17,732 nucleotides of DNA from DATKZB01 sp035528235 (GTDB taxonomy: Bacteria > Planctomycetota > Phycisphaerae > FEN-1346): positions 1 through 17,732 of the forward strand of contig DATKZB010000392.1 in assembly GCA_035528235.1 (NCBI GenBank), written 5' to 3'. The translations under genes were made by a program, and so were the position numbers. Under the pieces are notes generated by a model. That model was not told where the DNA came from. It did not search any database and worked only from the letters and a program-made list of their open reading frames with translations. Shown in pieces: positions 1-7,087 of the stretch. How positions within the stretch are numbered: the first letter of the stretch is position 1; every line of letters begins with the position of its first letter.

Positions 1-98
1 GCCAGATCCCACCCCCGCACGTTCTCTCCGGCGGCGGGCATGTGGTCGACGCGGGCCACGACGTCCATGTTGACGCTACCGATGACCAGGATCCGCAT
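1..98 (-). CDS. Ribokinase-like PfkB sugar kinase, N-terminal fragment (runs off the left edge)
   Basis: Only the first 32 codons lie in the window. The minus strand reads MRILVIGSVNMDVVARVDHM from an ATG at 98, followed by a PAAGENVRG stretch. This is the opening beta strand of ribokinase, in which GSxNMD contacts the sugar and the following PxxGE loop is conserved. PfkB kinases of this type phosphorylate ribose or a related sugar or nucleoside in the cytoplasm. No clear Shine-Dalgarno sequence precedes the ATG. The gene diverges from the signal peptidase gene. Ribokinase is the best guess because of the NMD motif, but a related nucleoside or ketose kinase cannot be excluded from so short a piece. 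Confidence 0.72.
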   Translation of the reverse strand, partial: MRILVIGSVNMDVVARVDHMPAAGENVRGWDL

Positions 99-159
99 GG
101 CGGGGAGTTTACGGACCGGCGGGCGGAGTTGAAAGCGAAAAGGCCGCGGCACCGGCCAT

Positions 160-298
160 GCGCCGTCGTTTAGCCGCGGGCGGTACGCCCGCGGGCAGCG
201 CCGATGGAGGCCCGACGGCCGTGCCCGTCGCCGTGCCGGCGACGGCTAAACGACCGGGGCCCGTGCGCCGTTGTTTAGCCGCGGCCGGTACGGCCGCG
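160..298. repeat. Three REP-like hairpin elements sharing a TTTAGCCG core
   Basis: Each copy has the core GTTTAGCCG running into a perfect palindrome with a 3-nt loop. Copy 1 (plus): stem arms 174-182 and 186-194, loop GTA. Copy 2 (minus orientation): arms 225-233 and 237-245, with the core complement CTAAACG at 246-252. Copy 3 (plus): arms 280-287 and 291-298, loop GTA. The stem sequences differ between copies but stay self-complementary (for example GGGCG/CGCCC against GGCCG/CGGCC). Copies 1 and 3 also share GCGCCGT upstream of the core. This looks like a dispersed palindromic repeat family of the REP or small non-autonomous type; the mobilising enzyme is not in the window. Confidence 0.7.
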
Positions 299-324
299 CA
301 TGGGGCGCGGCGGGGGGAATTGTC

Positions 325-353
325 TTGCCGGGGGGCGGGCGACGGCCTAAAAT
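325..353 (+). promoter_or_regulatory. Promoter of the signal peptidase gene
   Basis: A TTGCCG box at 325-330 and a TAAAAT box at 348-353 are separated by 17 bases. The predicted start is near 360, giving an untranslated leader of about 78 bases before the ATG at 438. Confidence 0.55.
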
Positions 354-437
354 TCGCGGTCCTGGCGTCCTGCGTTGTGCTCGTCGGCGCGTGGCCAAGG
401 AGGGGACTCGCCGCGCCAAGGGGGCAAGAGAGTCGGC

Positions 438-1934
438 ATGGTGGCGAAACCCAAGGAAGACCTCCAGAAAGCCCACCGGCGCCGCAAGAACCGCGAGTCG
501 TTCCTCGAGACCGCAGAGTCGATCGTCGTCGCGTTCGTGCTGGCGTTTGTCTTCCGGGCGTTCATCGTGGAGGCGTTTGTCATACCCACCGGCTCGATGG
601 GGCCGACGCTGTACGGCCAGCACGTTGAGATAGCGTGCAGCGACTGCGGGCACGTCTTCGCCATGGGGGCCGAGGGCCGGCCGACGTCCGAGCCGATCTG
701 CCCGAACTGCTGCCTGCCGCAGCGGCTGCCCCTGCGGACGCCGCTCTACAGCGGCGACCGAATACTGGTCCTCAAGTTCCTCTACGATTTCGAGGAGCCC
801 CGCCGCTGGGACGTCATCGTCTTCCGCAACCCGAACGAGCCGTCGGAGAACTACATCAAGCGGCTGGTCGGCCTGCCGGGCGAGACGCTTGAACTGGTGG
901 ACGGCAACATGACGGTCAACGGGCAGATGGCCCGCAAGACCGACACGGCCCAGGACGCCCTGTGGATGCTCGTCCACGACACCCGCGCCCGGCCCACGCG
1001 GCGCGACTGGAAGCCCCGCTGGGTCGCCACCCAGGCGTGGGACTCGAGCGAGGCCGGGTTCACGATGCCCAAGGCCCTGCGGCGCGACCAGATCGCCTGG
1101 CTCCAGTACGTGCACCGGAACGGGCGGAACCAGGTTGACAACATCCTGGACGCCTACGGCTACAACAGCGGCATCGAGGGGCGGATGGGCGCGAACGTCT
1201 GCACGGACCTGGGCCTGCTGACCGAGGTGACCGCCGGCGACCGGGCATCGGTCTGCCTGGTCGAGATGCGGGCCTACAAGGACCGGTTCCGGTTCGAGTT
1301 GACGGCCGAGGGCAGCGATCAGCCGGCCCGGATCCTGCTTAACGACGAGGTCATCGCGGCGTCGGCGGCCGGCGTTCTGCCGGTGGGCCGGCCGGTCGAG
1401 GTCCAGGTGGCCAACGTCGACCACAAACTCATGCTCCTGGTGGACGGCGAGCGTGTGGCCAACATCACGTCGGCCGAGGTCACGGCCGAGGGCGACATCG
1501 CCTACACGCCGACGGCCCTCTCGGAGGACGAGCGGCGGGGGTTTGACGCCCCCTCCGGCGACGATCCCCGGGCCCTGGCCGCCGAGGTCCGCGTCGGCGG
1601 GCGCAGCGGGCCCCTGGCCCTCGGGTACCTGGGGCTCGACCGCGACGTCTACTACACCAACGAGATGATCCGCAACGGCGGGTCGGGCCCCATGCCGGGT
1701 CATGCCACGCAGGGGAGCCCGCTGACGCTGAGGGCGGGCGAGTTCTTCGTGTGCGGCGACAACAGCCCGAAGTCGTTCGACTCGCGGCTGTGGTTCAAAC
1801 TGGACCGGCCGGTGGTGCCGAGACGGAACCTGGTGGGCAAGGCGTTTTTCGTCTACTGGCCGGCCGCCGGCGAACGGTGGCATGTTCCGCTTCCCTTGCT
1901 GCCCGACCCGACGGGGTGGCGGCTGGTGCACTGA
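438..1934 (+). CDS. lepB: Signal peptidase I with zinc-ribbon and jelly-roll-like insertions
   Basis: The protein (498 aa) removes signal peptides from exported proteins at the inner membrane. After a basic N-terminus there is one membrane segment (about residues 25-49). The catalytic serine follows in PTGSMGPTLYG (Ser53) and the catalytic lysine in YIKRLVGLPGE (Lys141). The C-terminal GDNSPKSFDSR box and the final VGKAFFVYWP strand complete the S26 fold. Two insertions make it much longer than the usual 180-330 aa. The first is a CxxC...CxxC zinc-ribbon-like loop (Cys67, 70, 88, 91) right after the serine. The second is a block of about 200 residues (roughly 190-400) whose strand pattern, ending in LMLLVDGERV, resembles a LamG/concanavalin-like sandwich. 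ATG 438 was chosen because the family N-terminus begins there; the TTG at 375 would add a 21-residue tail unlike the family. Confidence 0.92.
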   Translation: MVAKPKEDLQKAHRRRKNRESFLETAESIVVAFVLAFVFRAFIVEAFVIPTGSMGPTLYGQHVEIACSDCGHVFAMGAEGRPTSEPICPNCCLPQRLPLRTPLYSGDRILVLKFLYDFEEPRRWDVIVFRNPNEPSENYIKRLVGLPGETLELVDGNMTVNGQMARKTDTAQDALWMLVHDTRARPTRRDWKPRWVATQAWDSSEAGFTMPKALRRDQIAWLQYVHRNGRNQVDNILDAYGYNSGIEGRMGANVCTDLGLLTEVTAGDRASVCLVEMRAYKDRFRFELTAEGSDQPARILLNDEVIAASAAGVLPVGRPVEVQVANVDHKLMLLVDGERVANITSAEVTAEGDIAYTPTALSEDERRGFDAPSGDDPRALAAEVRVGGRSGPLALGYLGLDRDVYYTNEMIRNGGSGPMPGHATQGSPLTLRAGEFFVCGDNSPKSFDSRLWFKLDRPVVPRRNLVGKAFFVYWPAAGERWHVPLPLLPDPTGWRLVH

Positions 1935-1951
1935 CGGCAGGCATCGCCAGG

Positions 1952-1995
1952 CGACCCGAGGGGTCGAGAGGCGTTGTTTTCTTAGGTTTTTTCCA
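1952..1995 (+). terminator. Possible terminator after lepB
   Basis: A 6-bp hairpin (CGACCC 1952-1957, GAG loop, GGGTCG 1961-1966) lies 17 bases after the lepB stop. It is followed, after eight bases, by a T-rich stretch. The gap before the T run makes this only a moderate candidate. Confidence 0.35.
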
Positions 1996-2088
1996 CAAAT
2001 CCGGAGCCCGTGGCGGGACGGGGCCCGCAGGGGGCGGCCGGGGCGCTCGGCGGCGTGCGGCAGGGCCGTCCCCGACCCAGGCGGGGGC

Positions 2089-2117
2089 TTGCGGAATCGC
2101 TCTTTCGGTGTTATCGT
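2089..2117 (+). promoter_or_regulatory. Possible promoter of lptB
   Basis: TTGCGG (2089-2094) and TATCGT (2112-2117) are spaced by 17 bases within the 338-base gap between lepB and lptB. The -35 box is weak. The implied leader is about 150 bases, and I see no recognisable riboswitch in it. Confidence 0.35.
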
Positions 2118-2272
2118 GGCAGGTGTCGCCGGTTTGGGGCCACCGGGGCCGTTTGGTGACGGGGTGACGGGGTTGCGGGGCAAGGGCACCGGGGCCGTCG
2201 CGTGGCCACCGGTTTTGCACAGGTTTTCCACAGCCCGGGACGGGGCGAGTTGCTGCAACGGGAGTGCCGCGG

Positions 2273-3022
2273 GTGGAACTCCTTAACGTCATTGGGCTTA
2301 CGAAGATCTACGACGGCCGCAAGGTCGTCGACGACGTCGGTTTCAGCGTCAACGAGGCCGAGATCGTGGGCCTTCTCGGCAAGAACGGCGCCGGCAAGAC
2401 CACCAGTTTCAAGATGACGATCGGGATGATACCGGCCGACGCGGGCCGCGTTATCTTCGAGGGCGAAGACATCAGCGCCCTGCCGATGTACCAGCGGGCC
2501 CGGCGCGGCCTCGGGTACCTGGCCCAGGAACCGAGCATCTTCCAGCGGCTGACGGTCGAGGAGAACCTGCTGGCGATCCTCGAGATGATGCACCTGTCGA
2601 GGACGGAGCGGAAGGCCATTGCGGCCGAACTCCTGCGCGACTTCGGCCTGACCCACCTGGCGGGGCAGCACGCCCGGACCCTGTCGGGCGGCGAACGCCG
2701 ACGCCTGGAGATCGCCCGGGCCCTCGTGACCCGGCCCAGCCTCATGCTGCTCGACGAGCCGTTTACCGGGGTCGACCCCATCGCCATCTTCGATATCCAG
2801 GGGTTCATCCGGAACCTCAAGAGCCGCGGTATCGGTGTTTTGGTGACCGACCACAACGTCCACGCCACGCTGGGCATTGTGGACCGCGCCTACATCATCA
2901 ACGAGGGGAAGGTCTTCCGCCACGGCACCAGCCAGGAACTCGTCCAGGATCCGGAGGTGAAGCGGGTGTACCTGGGTGCGACGTTCCGCGGCGACGAGTT
3001 CGACGCGGACGCCCCAGCGTAA
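2273..3022 (+). CDS. lptB: LPS export ABC transporter ATP-binding protein LptB
   Basis: The protein (249 aa) is the cytoplasmic ATPase that drives extraction of lipopolysaccharide from the inner membrane with LptF/LptG. It has Walker A GKNGAGKTT (36-44), a Q-loop at Gln85, the signature LSGGE (137-141), Walker B plus DEPFTGVDP (161-169), and an H-loop in TDHNVHATL. The DEPFxGVDP stretch and the closing DPEVKRVYLG segment are typical of LptB, which separates it from the branched-chain amino acid ATPase LivG. The start is taken as GTG 2273 because GGGAG lies eight bases upstream; GTG 2264 in the same frame would add three residues but overlaps that ribosome-binding site. LptA, LptC and LptFG are not in the window. 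The kinase gene follows after 54 bases on the same strand. Confidence 0.9.
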   Translation: MELLNVIGLTKIYDGRKVVDDVGFSVNEAEIVGLLGKNGAGKTTSFKMTIGMIPADAGRVIFEGEDISALPMYQRARRGLGYLAQEPSIFQRLTVEENLLAILEMMHLSRTERKAIAAELLRDFGLTHLAGQHARTLSGGERRRLEIARALVTRPSLMLLDEPFTGVDPIAIFDIQGFIRNLKSRGIGVLVTDHNVHATLGIVDRAYIINEGKVFRHGTSQELVQDPEVKRVYLGATFRGDEFDADAPA

Positions 3023-3076
3023 TCAGACGGCCGCGCCGTCGCGGTTCTGCGCCGAGTGCGGCCAAACCCTATCGCC

Positions 3077-4036
3077 ATGGACCGCAAAACGCCCACCATC
3101 GTCGCCGTCGCCCTGAACCCGGCCTTCGACCGGACGCTCGAGGTACCCAGCCTCGAGATCGGCAGCCACGTGCGCGGGCGGCTGTTGTCGGTCCACCCGG
3201 CCGGCAAGGCCGTGAACGTGGCTCGGCTGCTGGGGGCCCTGGGGACGCAGTGCATCCTGACGGGGTTCGTCGGCGAGGGCGACCGCGACCGCTTTCTCCG
3301 CAGTTTCGAGAAGAGCCCCGTGCGGGTCGAGATGTTCGAGGCGCACGGCATCACGCGCGAGAACGTGACGCTGGTCGACCCCGAGCGCGGCGCCGAGACC
3401 CACGTCCGCGACGTCGGGTTCCCCCTGTCGGCGGAGGACCTGGAGCGGCTGAAGAAGAAACTCGGCATCCTGGCGGCCGGGGGGGCTTACGTCATCTTCG
3501 CGGGGAGCCTGACGCCGGGTATGGAGGCCGAGGATTTCGCCGGCCTGCTGGCGGTGTGCATCGAGAAAGACGCCCGCGTGGCCGTCGATTCGAGCGGGCC
3601 GGGCCTGGAGGCCGTCCTTCGGGCCGGCCGGCTGTGGCTGGTGAAGCCGAACCTCGAGGAACTCTCAGGTCTGGCCGGCCGGCCCGTCGCCGGCGACGAC
3701 GAGGCTATCCGGGCGACCGTCGGGTCGATCCTGGGGCACGTGGACCAGACCGTTGTGACCCGCGGGCCCGATGGGGCCATGCTCGTCTCGCGCGAGGGCG
3801 CCTGGCGGGCCCGGGCCGAGGTCGATACCGAGGCCGTCGTCAACACCGTCGGCTCGGGCGACGCCCTGCTGGCCGGTTTCGTCCACTGCCACGCCGCCGG
3901 AAAGGGGCCGGCCGAGTGCCTGCGATTCGGCGTGGCCTGCGGCACGGCGTCGACGCTGCAACTGAGGGCGGGCCTGGTGAACCCCTACGACGTCAAGGCG
4001 TGCCTGGAGAAGGTGGAACTGGTAACGATGAAGTGA
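3077..4036 (+). CDS. 1-phosphofructokinase / tagatose-6-phosphate kinase family hexose kinase
   Basis: This 319-aa PfkB-superfamily kinase belongs to the FruK/LacC branch, which phosphorylates a phosphohexose such as fructose 1-phosphate in the cytoplasm. It opens with ALNPAFDRT, the FruK/LacC-type start. It has PAGKAVNVARLLGALG (41-56) where many family members have GGKGxNVA, then FAGSLTPG (141-148), KPNLEEL (190-196), and the anion-hole and catalytic motif NTVGSGDALLAGF with Asp262 as the general base. The length is normal. ATG 3077 was chosen over GTG 3056 because the conserved family N-terminus begins just after it, although no strong ribosome-binding site is visible. The gene probably shares a transcript with lptB and converges on the restriction endonuclease gene, ending 28 bases from it. 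The exact substrate cannot be read from the sequence; no PTS or tagatose genes are nearby. Confidence 0.85.
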   Translation: MDRKTPTIVAVALNPAFDRTLEVPSLEIGSHVRGRLLSVHPAGKAVNVARLLGALGTQCILTGFVGEGDRDRFLRSFEKSPVRVEMFEAHGITRENVTLVDPERGAETHVRDVGFPLSAEDLERLKKKLGILAAGGAYVIFAGSLTPGMEAEDFAGLLAVCIEKDARVAVDSSGPGLEAVLRAGRLWLVKPNLEELSGLAGRPVAGDDEAIRATVGSILGHVDQTVVTRGPDGAMLVSREGAWRARAEVDTEAVVNTVGSGDALLAGFVHCHAAGKGPAECLRFGVACGTASTLQLRAGLVNPYDVKACLEKVELVTMK

Positions 4037-4064
4037 GAATATGTCCCGCATCTCTCCGGCTGGC

Positions 4065-4718
4065 TCAGAACTCTAGGAAGTGCACCGTCTCTTCTTCCAG
4101 CTCCTCCAGGTCGATGAGGACCTTCGGACGGCGGGCGCTTCCGTCGGCGTTTCGGAAATCGGCCTGGAATGAGCCGCACTTGACGAGCGCCTGGTCCGTA
4201 AGGCGGATAAACGAAATCTGCTGGAGATCGAAGGACACCTTTCGCAGGCGGGACCATGCCCCCCGCTTGATGCGCTCCAATTCGTACTTCGACTTCCCGC
4301 CCTTGAGATTGCTGTGCCATGCCTGAAATGACCGCGCCTCGTCGTTGTATTCGACCTTACCGAGGGCGAGGATAAGTCCAACGGCGCCATACTGGCCGAT
4401 GGCTGCCGCAGTAGCCTCGCTGTCATTCACGATGATCTGATGGCTGCTGGTATTCATGGCGTGGGCCTTGAAGTCCCACGGGGTTTCCAGGAATCCGTCG
4501 AAGGTCACGTTCCCGTACTTGGGCCCCGGCATCTGCAGGAGATCGGGGAGGACACTCTCGCACAGGAACTGGAAGTAGAAGCCGATCCACTCCATCTGGC
4601 GCCAATTGCGGCCGCCTTCTCGCTGCATCTCGAGTATGCTCTGTCGGCCGTCCCAGTGCTTGACAATCGCGCCCTGGAGATTGGCCCCAATCTGCTCCGC
4701 ACGCTGTCGGAACGTCAT
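4065..4718 (-). CDS. Type II restriction endonuclease (probable, PD-(D/E)XK-like)
   Basis: This 217-aa protein is read from an ATG that overlaps the methyltransferase stop (ATGA), with AAGGAGA just upstream, so the two are translationally coupled. I do not recognise its subfamily. The best catalytic candidate is FDGFLETPWDFKAH (73-86), where Asp74 and the D82-x-K84 pair resemble a PD-(D/E)XK metal site. A hydrophobic strand (GAVGLILALGKVEYND, 111-126) follows. The assignment rests on that motif, the size typical of orthodox type II enzymes, and position next to a cognate-type DNA methyltransferase. The recognition sequence is unknown. Base composition looks lower in GC than the flanking genes, consistent with horizontal acquisition. 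Confidence 0.72.
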   Translation of the reverse strand: MTFRQRAEQIGANLQGAIVKHWDGRQSILEMQREGGRNWRQMEWIGFYFQFLCESVLPDLLQMPGPKYGNVTFDGFLETPWDFKAHAMNTSSHQIIVNDSEATAAAIGQYGAVGLILALGKVEYNDEARSFQAWHSNLKGGKSKYELERIKRGAWSRLRKVSFDLQQISFIRLTDQALVKCGSFQADFRNADGSARRPKVLIDLEELEEETVHFLEF

Positions 4719-5536
4719 AGGCTCTCCTTGAAGGGTAGCATAAGATCGGACTCGCCTTCAGGGCTCTCGCTGGCAATCCTGTAGGTGCCCTTGTCGAGGC
4801 GTTCTTTCGCGAAACTGAAGTACTCTGGAACGATCTCAAACCCCATATACTGTCTCTTGTGCATCTTGCTTACCACGGCGACCTGGCCTGATCCCAGGAA
4901 GGGGTCGAGGACCACGTCGCCCGGCTCGCTGCTATAGAGCAGTATCTTCTCTATCAACTCGGCCGGCAACTTCGTGGGTGTCTTCTTGTCGCCGCGCCAG
5001 TATTCTCGCTTAATGAACCATACATCCTCCATGTCGCGGTAGCGCAAACTGCCCCCGCTCTCGTGGCGGTCATCTTTGTGGAACCGGGCGCTGTTGAAGA
5101 ATGTCCTTGAAGCATCATCCTTGCAGACAAAAAGGCAATGATAATGGCTTGTCACAAACTTGCGCTTACATACCACGCCAAACTGGTACTTCCAGATAAT
5201 GTGATTCACGGTAGTTAGGCGAAGCGCGTCAATGGCGACAAGGAGGTCCTTGAGGTTGTTCCAGCCGGAGAAGATGAACATGCTGCCACTGGGCTTGAGA
5301 ACTCGTGTGGCTTCGGCAAGCCATGTCAGCGTGAACTCTCCGTACTCCGAGGCCGGTATCTCGTTGTACCCCGCAATCACGCGTGATTGCGTGCGGTTGT
5401 AGTTTGACCGGTGAGCCTTGAAGTCAATGGCGAAAGGGGGGTCTGTGATGACAAGGTCAACGCAGGCTTCGGGCATGAGTTTCATGCCCTCAACGCAGTC
5501 CGTGTTGTAGATGGCGTTCAGATCCGGTGTCGGCAT
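4715..5536 (-). CDS. Site-specific DNA methyltransferase (beta class, probably N6-adenine)
   Basis: This 273-aa enzyme transfers methyl from S-adenosylmethionine to DNA, presumably protecting the host from the adjacent endonuclease. The catalytic motif IV is TDPPF (31-35), which favours adenine N6 over cytosine N4. The SAM-binding motif I is DPFLGSGQVA (211-220) near the C-terminus, followed by GFEI (232-235). The order of motif IV, target domain, then motif I is that of the beta class. The start at ATG 5536 is favoured by AAGGAG eight bases upstream. The frame stays open for a further 96 codons upstream, so an alternative ATG at 5620 is possible, but that region lacks family motifs. The likely promoter lies about 260 bases upstream (5796-5824). 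Confidence 0.9.
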   Translation of the reverse strand: MPTPDLNAIYNTDCVEGMKLMPEACVDLVITDPPFAIDFKAHRSNYNRTQSRVIAGYNEIPASEYGEFTLTWLAEATRVLKPSGSMFIFSGWNNLKDLLVAIDALRLTTVNHIIWKYQFGVVCKRKFVTSHYHCLFVCKDDASRTFFNSARFHKDDRHESGGSLRYRDMEDVWFIKREYWRGDKKTPTKLPAELIEKILLYSSEPGDVVLDPFLGSGQVAVVSKMHKRQYMGFEIVPEYFSFAKERLDKGTYRIASESPEGESDLMLPFKESL

Positions 5537-5858
5537 TCCCTGCACTCCTTGTGCGTCCGCGGCGCGAGTGCCCTCCACCTGCGGGTTGGCACCTTCACTC
5601 TGTGGTGTGTTGGCCTCCATGGAGCGCCAATCTCCGGCGGGCCAGACCGGCTTCGGCCAGACAGCCCTGCTGGATGGGGGCTCGCCTTGGCGAAGCGCCA
5701 CGCCCTTTGTTTCCAGGGGACACGCAACGCATCCTTCTGCGTGCTTCTGCGCGAATCTGTTGCCTTCTCGAACAGATTGGCCTATTCCATCTCTCAGCAT
5801 ACCCCCGTGACGCGCGACCGTCAAGCGGCGGGGGGGCGCCCCATGTGGCTGACGCCGC
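5537..5858. other. Long leader region of the restriction-modification operon
   Basis: About 320 bases separate the methyltransferase start from the end of mtnP. The minus strand contains a promoter at 5796-5824 and then some 250 bases of leader. The methyltransferase frame is open through all of this but shows no conserved domain. A short inverted repeat (TCGCC/GGCGA near 5683-5697) is visible. I see no C-protein gene or recognisable control box. Confidence 0.4.
5796..5824 (-). promoter_or_regulatory. Promoter of the restriction-modification operon
   Basis: On the minus strand TTGACG (5824-5819) and TATGCT (5801-5796) are spaced by 17 bases. This is a good sigma70-type match, with a predicted start near 5789. 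Confidence 0.5.
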
Positions 5859-6746
5859 TCACGCCGGTTTCACGTACCTGCCCACCAGCGGCCCCAGGCG
5901 CGCGAGCACCTTCGGGTCGATCGACCCGGGGTCGGTCCAGATGGCCTGGGCGAGGGCGCTGCGGCAACCGCACTCGGGACCGACGGTCTCGGCGATGCGC
6001 GGCACGGCGGCTTTCATCAGGGCGATGGCGCCCGCGGTGCCCGCCTCGACGTTGGCGATGATGCTCTCCATGACGGCGTCGGGGCTGGCGCCGGGCTCGT
6101 GCGGCCGCCAGCAGTCGTAGTCGGTCGCGATGGCGATGAGGGCGTAACAGATCTCGGCCTCGCGGGCCAGTTTGGCCTCGGGCATGCACGTCATGCCGAT
6201 AAGGTCGGCCCCCCACTCACGGTGCAGCAGACTCTCGGCACGGGTCGAGAACTGCGGGCCCTCCATGCACACGTACGTGCCGCGCGTGTGCACCGTCGTC
6301 GCCATCCCCATGCCGCACTCCACCAGCAGGCCGCGAAGGCTCGGGCAGAAGGGGTCCGCGAACCCGACGTGGACGACCAGGTCGTCGAAGAACGTCTTGC
6401 CGGGCCGGGTCGTCCGGTCGATGACCTGGTCGCACACCACCAGGTGACGCGGGGCGATCGAGTCCCGCAGGCTCCCCACGGCGCCCGAGGCCAGGATGTG
6501 GGTGACGCCCAGTTGCTTGAGCGCGAAGATGTTGGCCCGGTACGGCACCTGGGACGGGTTGAACCGATGTCCCTTGCCGTGGCGTGCCAGGATGGCCACG
6601 CGCTGGCCCTCGATCTCGGCCATGAGGATGGGCCCGCTGGGTCGGCCGAATGGGGTGTCGACTTCCTTGAGTTCGCCCTTGGCTCCCCGGGTCAGGGCCT
6701 CGCCCAAGCCCGTCCCACCAATGAGACCGATCATCGCGTTGTCCAC
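5859..6746 (-). CDS. mtnP: S-methyl-5'-thioadenosine phosphorylase
   Basis: This 295-aa purine nucleoside phosphorylase family enzyme cleaves methylthioadenosine with phosphate to adenine and methylthioribose 1-phosphate, the salvage step after polyamine synthesis. It shows IGLIGGTGLGE (6-16), ARHGKGH (54-60), the nucleoside-site motif MEGPQFSTRAES (161-172), GMTCMPEAKLAREAEI (184-199) and ATDYDCW (207-213). The DYD aspartates are the residues that bind the 6-amino purine in MTA phosphorylase, which argues against an inosine/guanosine enzyme. The start is GTG 6746, seven bases after AAGGAG-type SD; ATG five codons in would be too far from it. A promoter lies just upstream (6780-6808). No other methionine-salvage gene is adjacent. 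Confidence 0.92.
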   Translation of the reverse strand: MDNAMIGLIGGTGLGEALTRGAKGELKEVDTPFGRPSGPILMAEIEGQRVAILARHGKGHRFNPSQVPYRANIFALKQLGVTHILASGAVGSLRDSIAPRHLVVCDQVIDRTTRPGKTFFDDLVVHVGFADPFCPSLRGLLVECGMGMATTVHTRGTYVCMEGPQFSTRAESLLHREWGADLIGMTCMPEAKLAREAEICYALIAIATDYDCWRPHEPGASPDAVMESIIANVEAGTAGAIALMKAAVPRIAETVGPECGCRSALAQAIWTDPGSIDPKVLARLGPLVGRYVKPA

Positions 6747-6779
6747 GCACTGTCTCCTTTCGGCGCTCGAACCGACTGT

Positions 6780-6808
6780 ACGCTATCAGACGGCGGGAAA
6801 CCGGTCAA
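6780..6808 (-). promoter_or_regulatory. Promoter of mtnP
   Basis: Minus-strand TTGACC (6808-6803) and TAGCGT (6785-6780) are spaced by 17 bases. The predicted start near 6773 leaves a leader of roughly 27 bases holding the AAAGGAGA ribosome-binding site. Confidence 0.5.
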
Positions 6809-6812
6809 GGCC

Positions 6813-6840
6813 GTGGCGTCGCGGCTGTGGCGTCGCGGCC
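6813..6840. repeat. Tandem duplication of a 14-bp unit
   Basis: GTGGCGTCGCGGC is repeated head to tail at 6813-6826 and 6827-6840, differing only in the last base of the unit. It lies directly upstream of the mtnP promoter. It is short and may have no function. Confidence 0.5.
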
Positions 6841-6890
6841 GTGGGGTTCCGAGGCGGGGGTCGGCAGGCGGGGGCACTCGGGCAAATGGA

Positions 6891-6923
6891 GAAGCGCCGG
6901 GGCTGTGACACCCCCGGCGCTTC
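6891..6923 (-). terminator. Strong 12-bp hairpin, possible terminator after the HD-GYP gene
   Basis: GAAGCGCCGGGG (6891-6902) pairs perfectly with 6912-6923 across a 9-base loop. It lies 165 bases beyond the HD-GYP stop on the minus strand and before the mtnP promoter. On the minus strand it is followed by only a weak T stretch (TCCATTTG), so intrinsic termination is uncertain. The remainder of the 6747-7087 gap shows no gene. Confidence 0.4.
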
Positions 6924-7087
6924 CGGCGGTCGCGACGGCGACCGCGTGTCCAAGGCCCCCACCCAGCGCAGGGGGGAAAAACAGCCAACCGCAACTCGCT
7001 TCACCGTACCGGCGTGCGGCAGCAGGCGTCCAGATGAAAGGGTACGCCAGTGACAACGGTGTGTCATTTTGCCAAAAAGGGTGCGGT

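Larger units (their letters stand above)
99..437. other. Intergenic spacer with three hairpin elements and a promoter
   Basis: This stretch between the divergent ribokinase-like and signal peptidase genes shows no credible coding sequence; the open frames over it are GC-driven. It contains three copies of a hairpin element (160-298) and, after them, a sigma70-type promoter (325-353) facing the signal peptidase gene. Confidence 0.6.

Noticed and set aside
160..298. A short CRISPR array in the repeated stretch at the left end
   Set aside because: The copies differ in orientation and stem sequence and are irregularly spaced; there is no constant repeat with unique spacers.
246..2258. A 670-codon minus-strand frame opposite the signal peptidase
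   Set aside because: No motif is recognisable, whereas the plus strand has catalytic residues and promoter for signal peptidase I.
2264..2272. GTG 2264 as the lptB start
   Set aside because: It would sit on the GGGAG that best serves as ribosome-binding site for GTG 2273. The difference is only three residues, so it remains possible.
5537..5824. An N-terminal extension of 96 residues on the DNA methyltransferase
   Set aside because: The frame is open, but the segment has no family similarity, overlaps the promoter, and a strong AAGGAG supports the ATG at 5536.
6747..7087. A riboswitch upstream of mtnP, for example a SAM-type leader
   Set aside because: The promoter gives a leader of only about 27 bases, and no SAM or other riboswitch blocks are visible in the gap.
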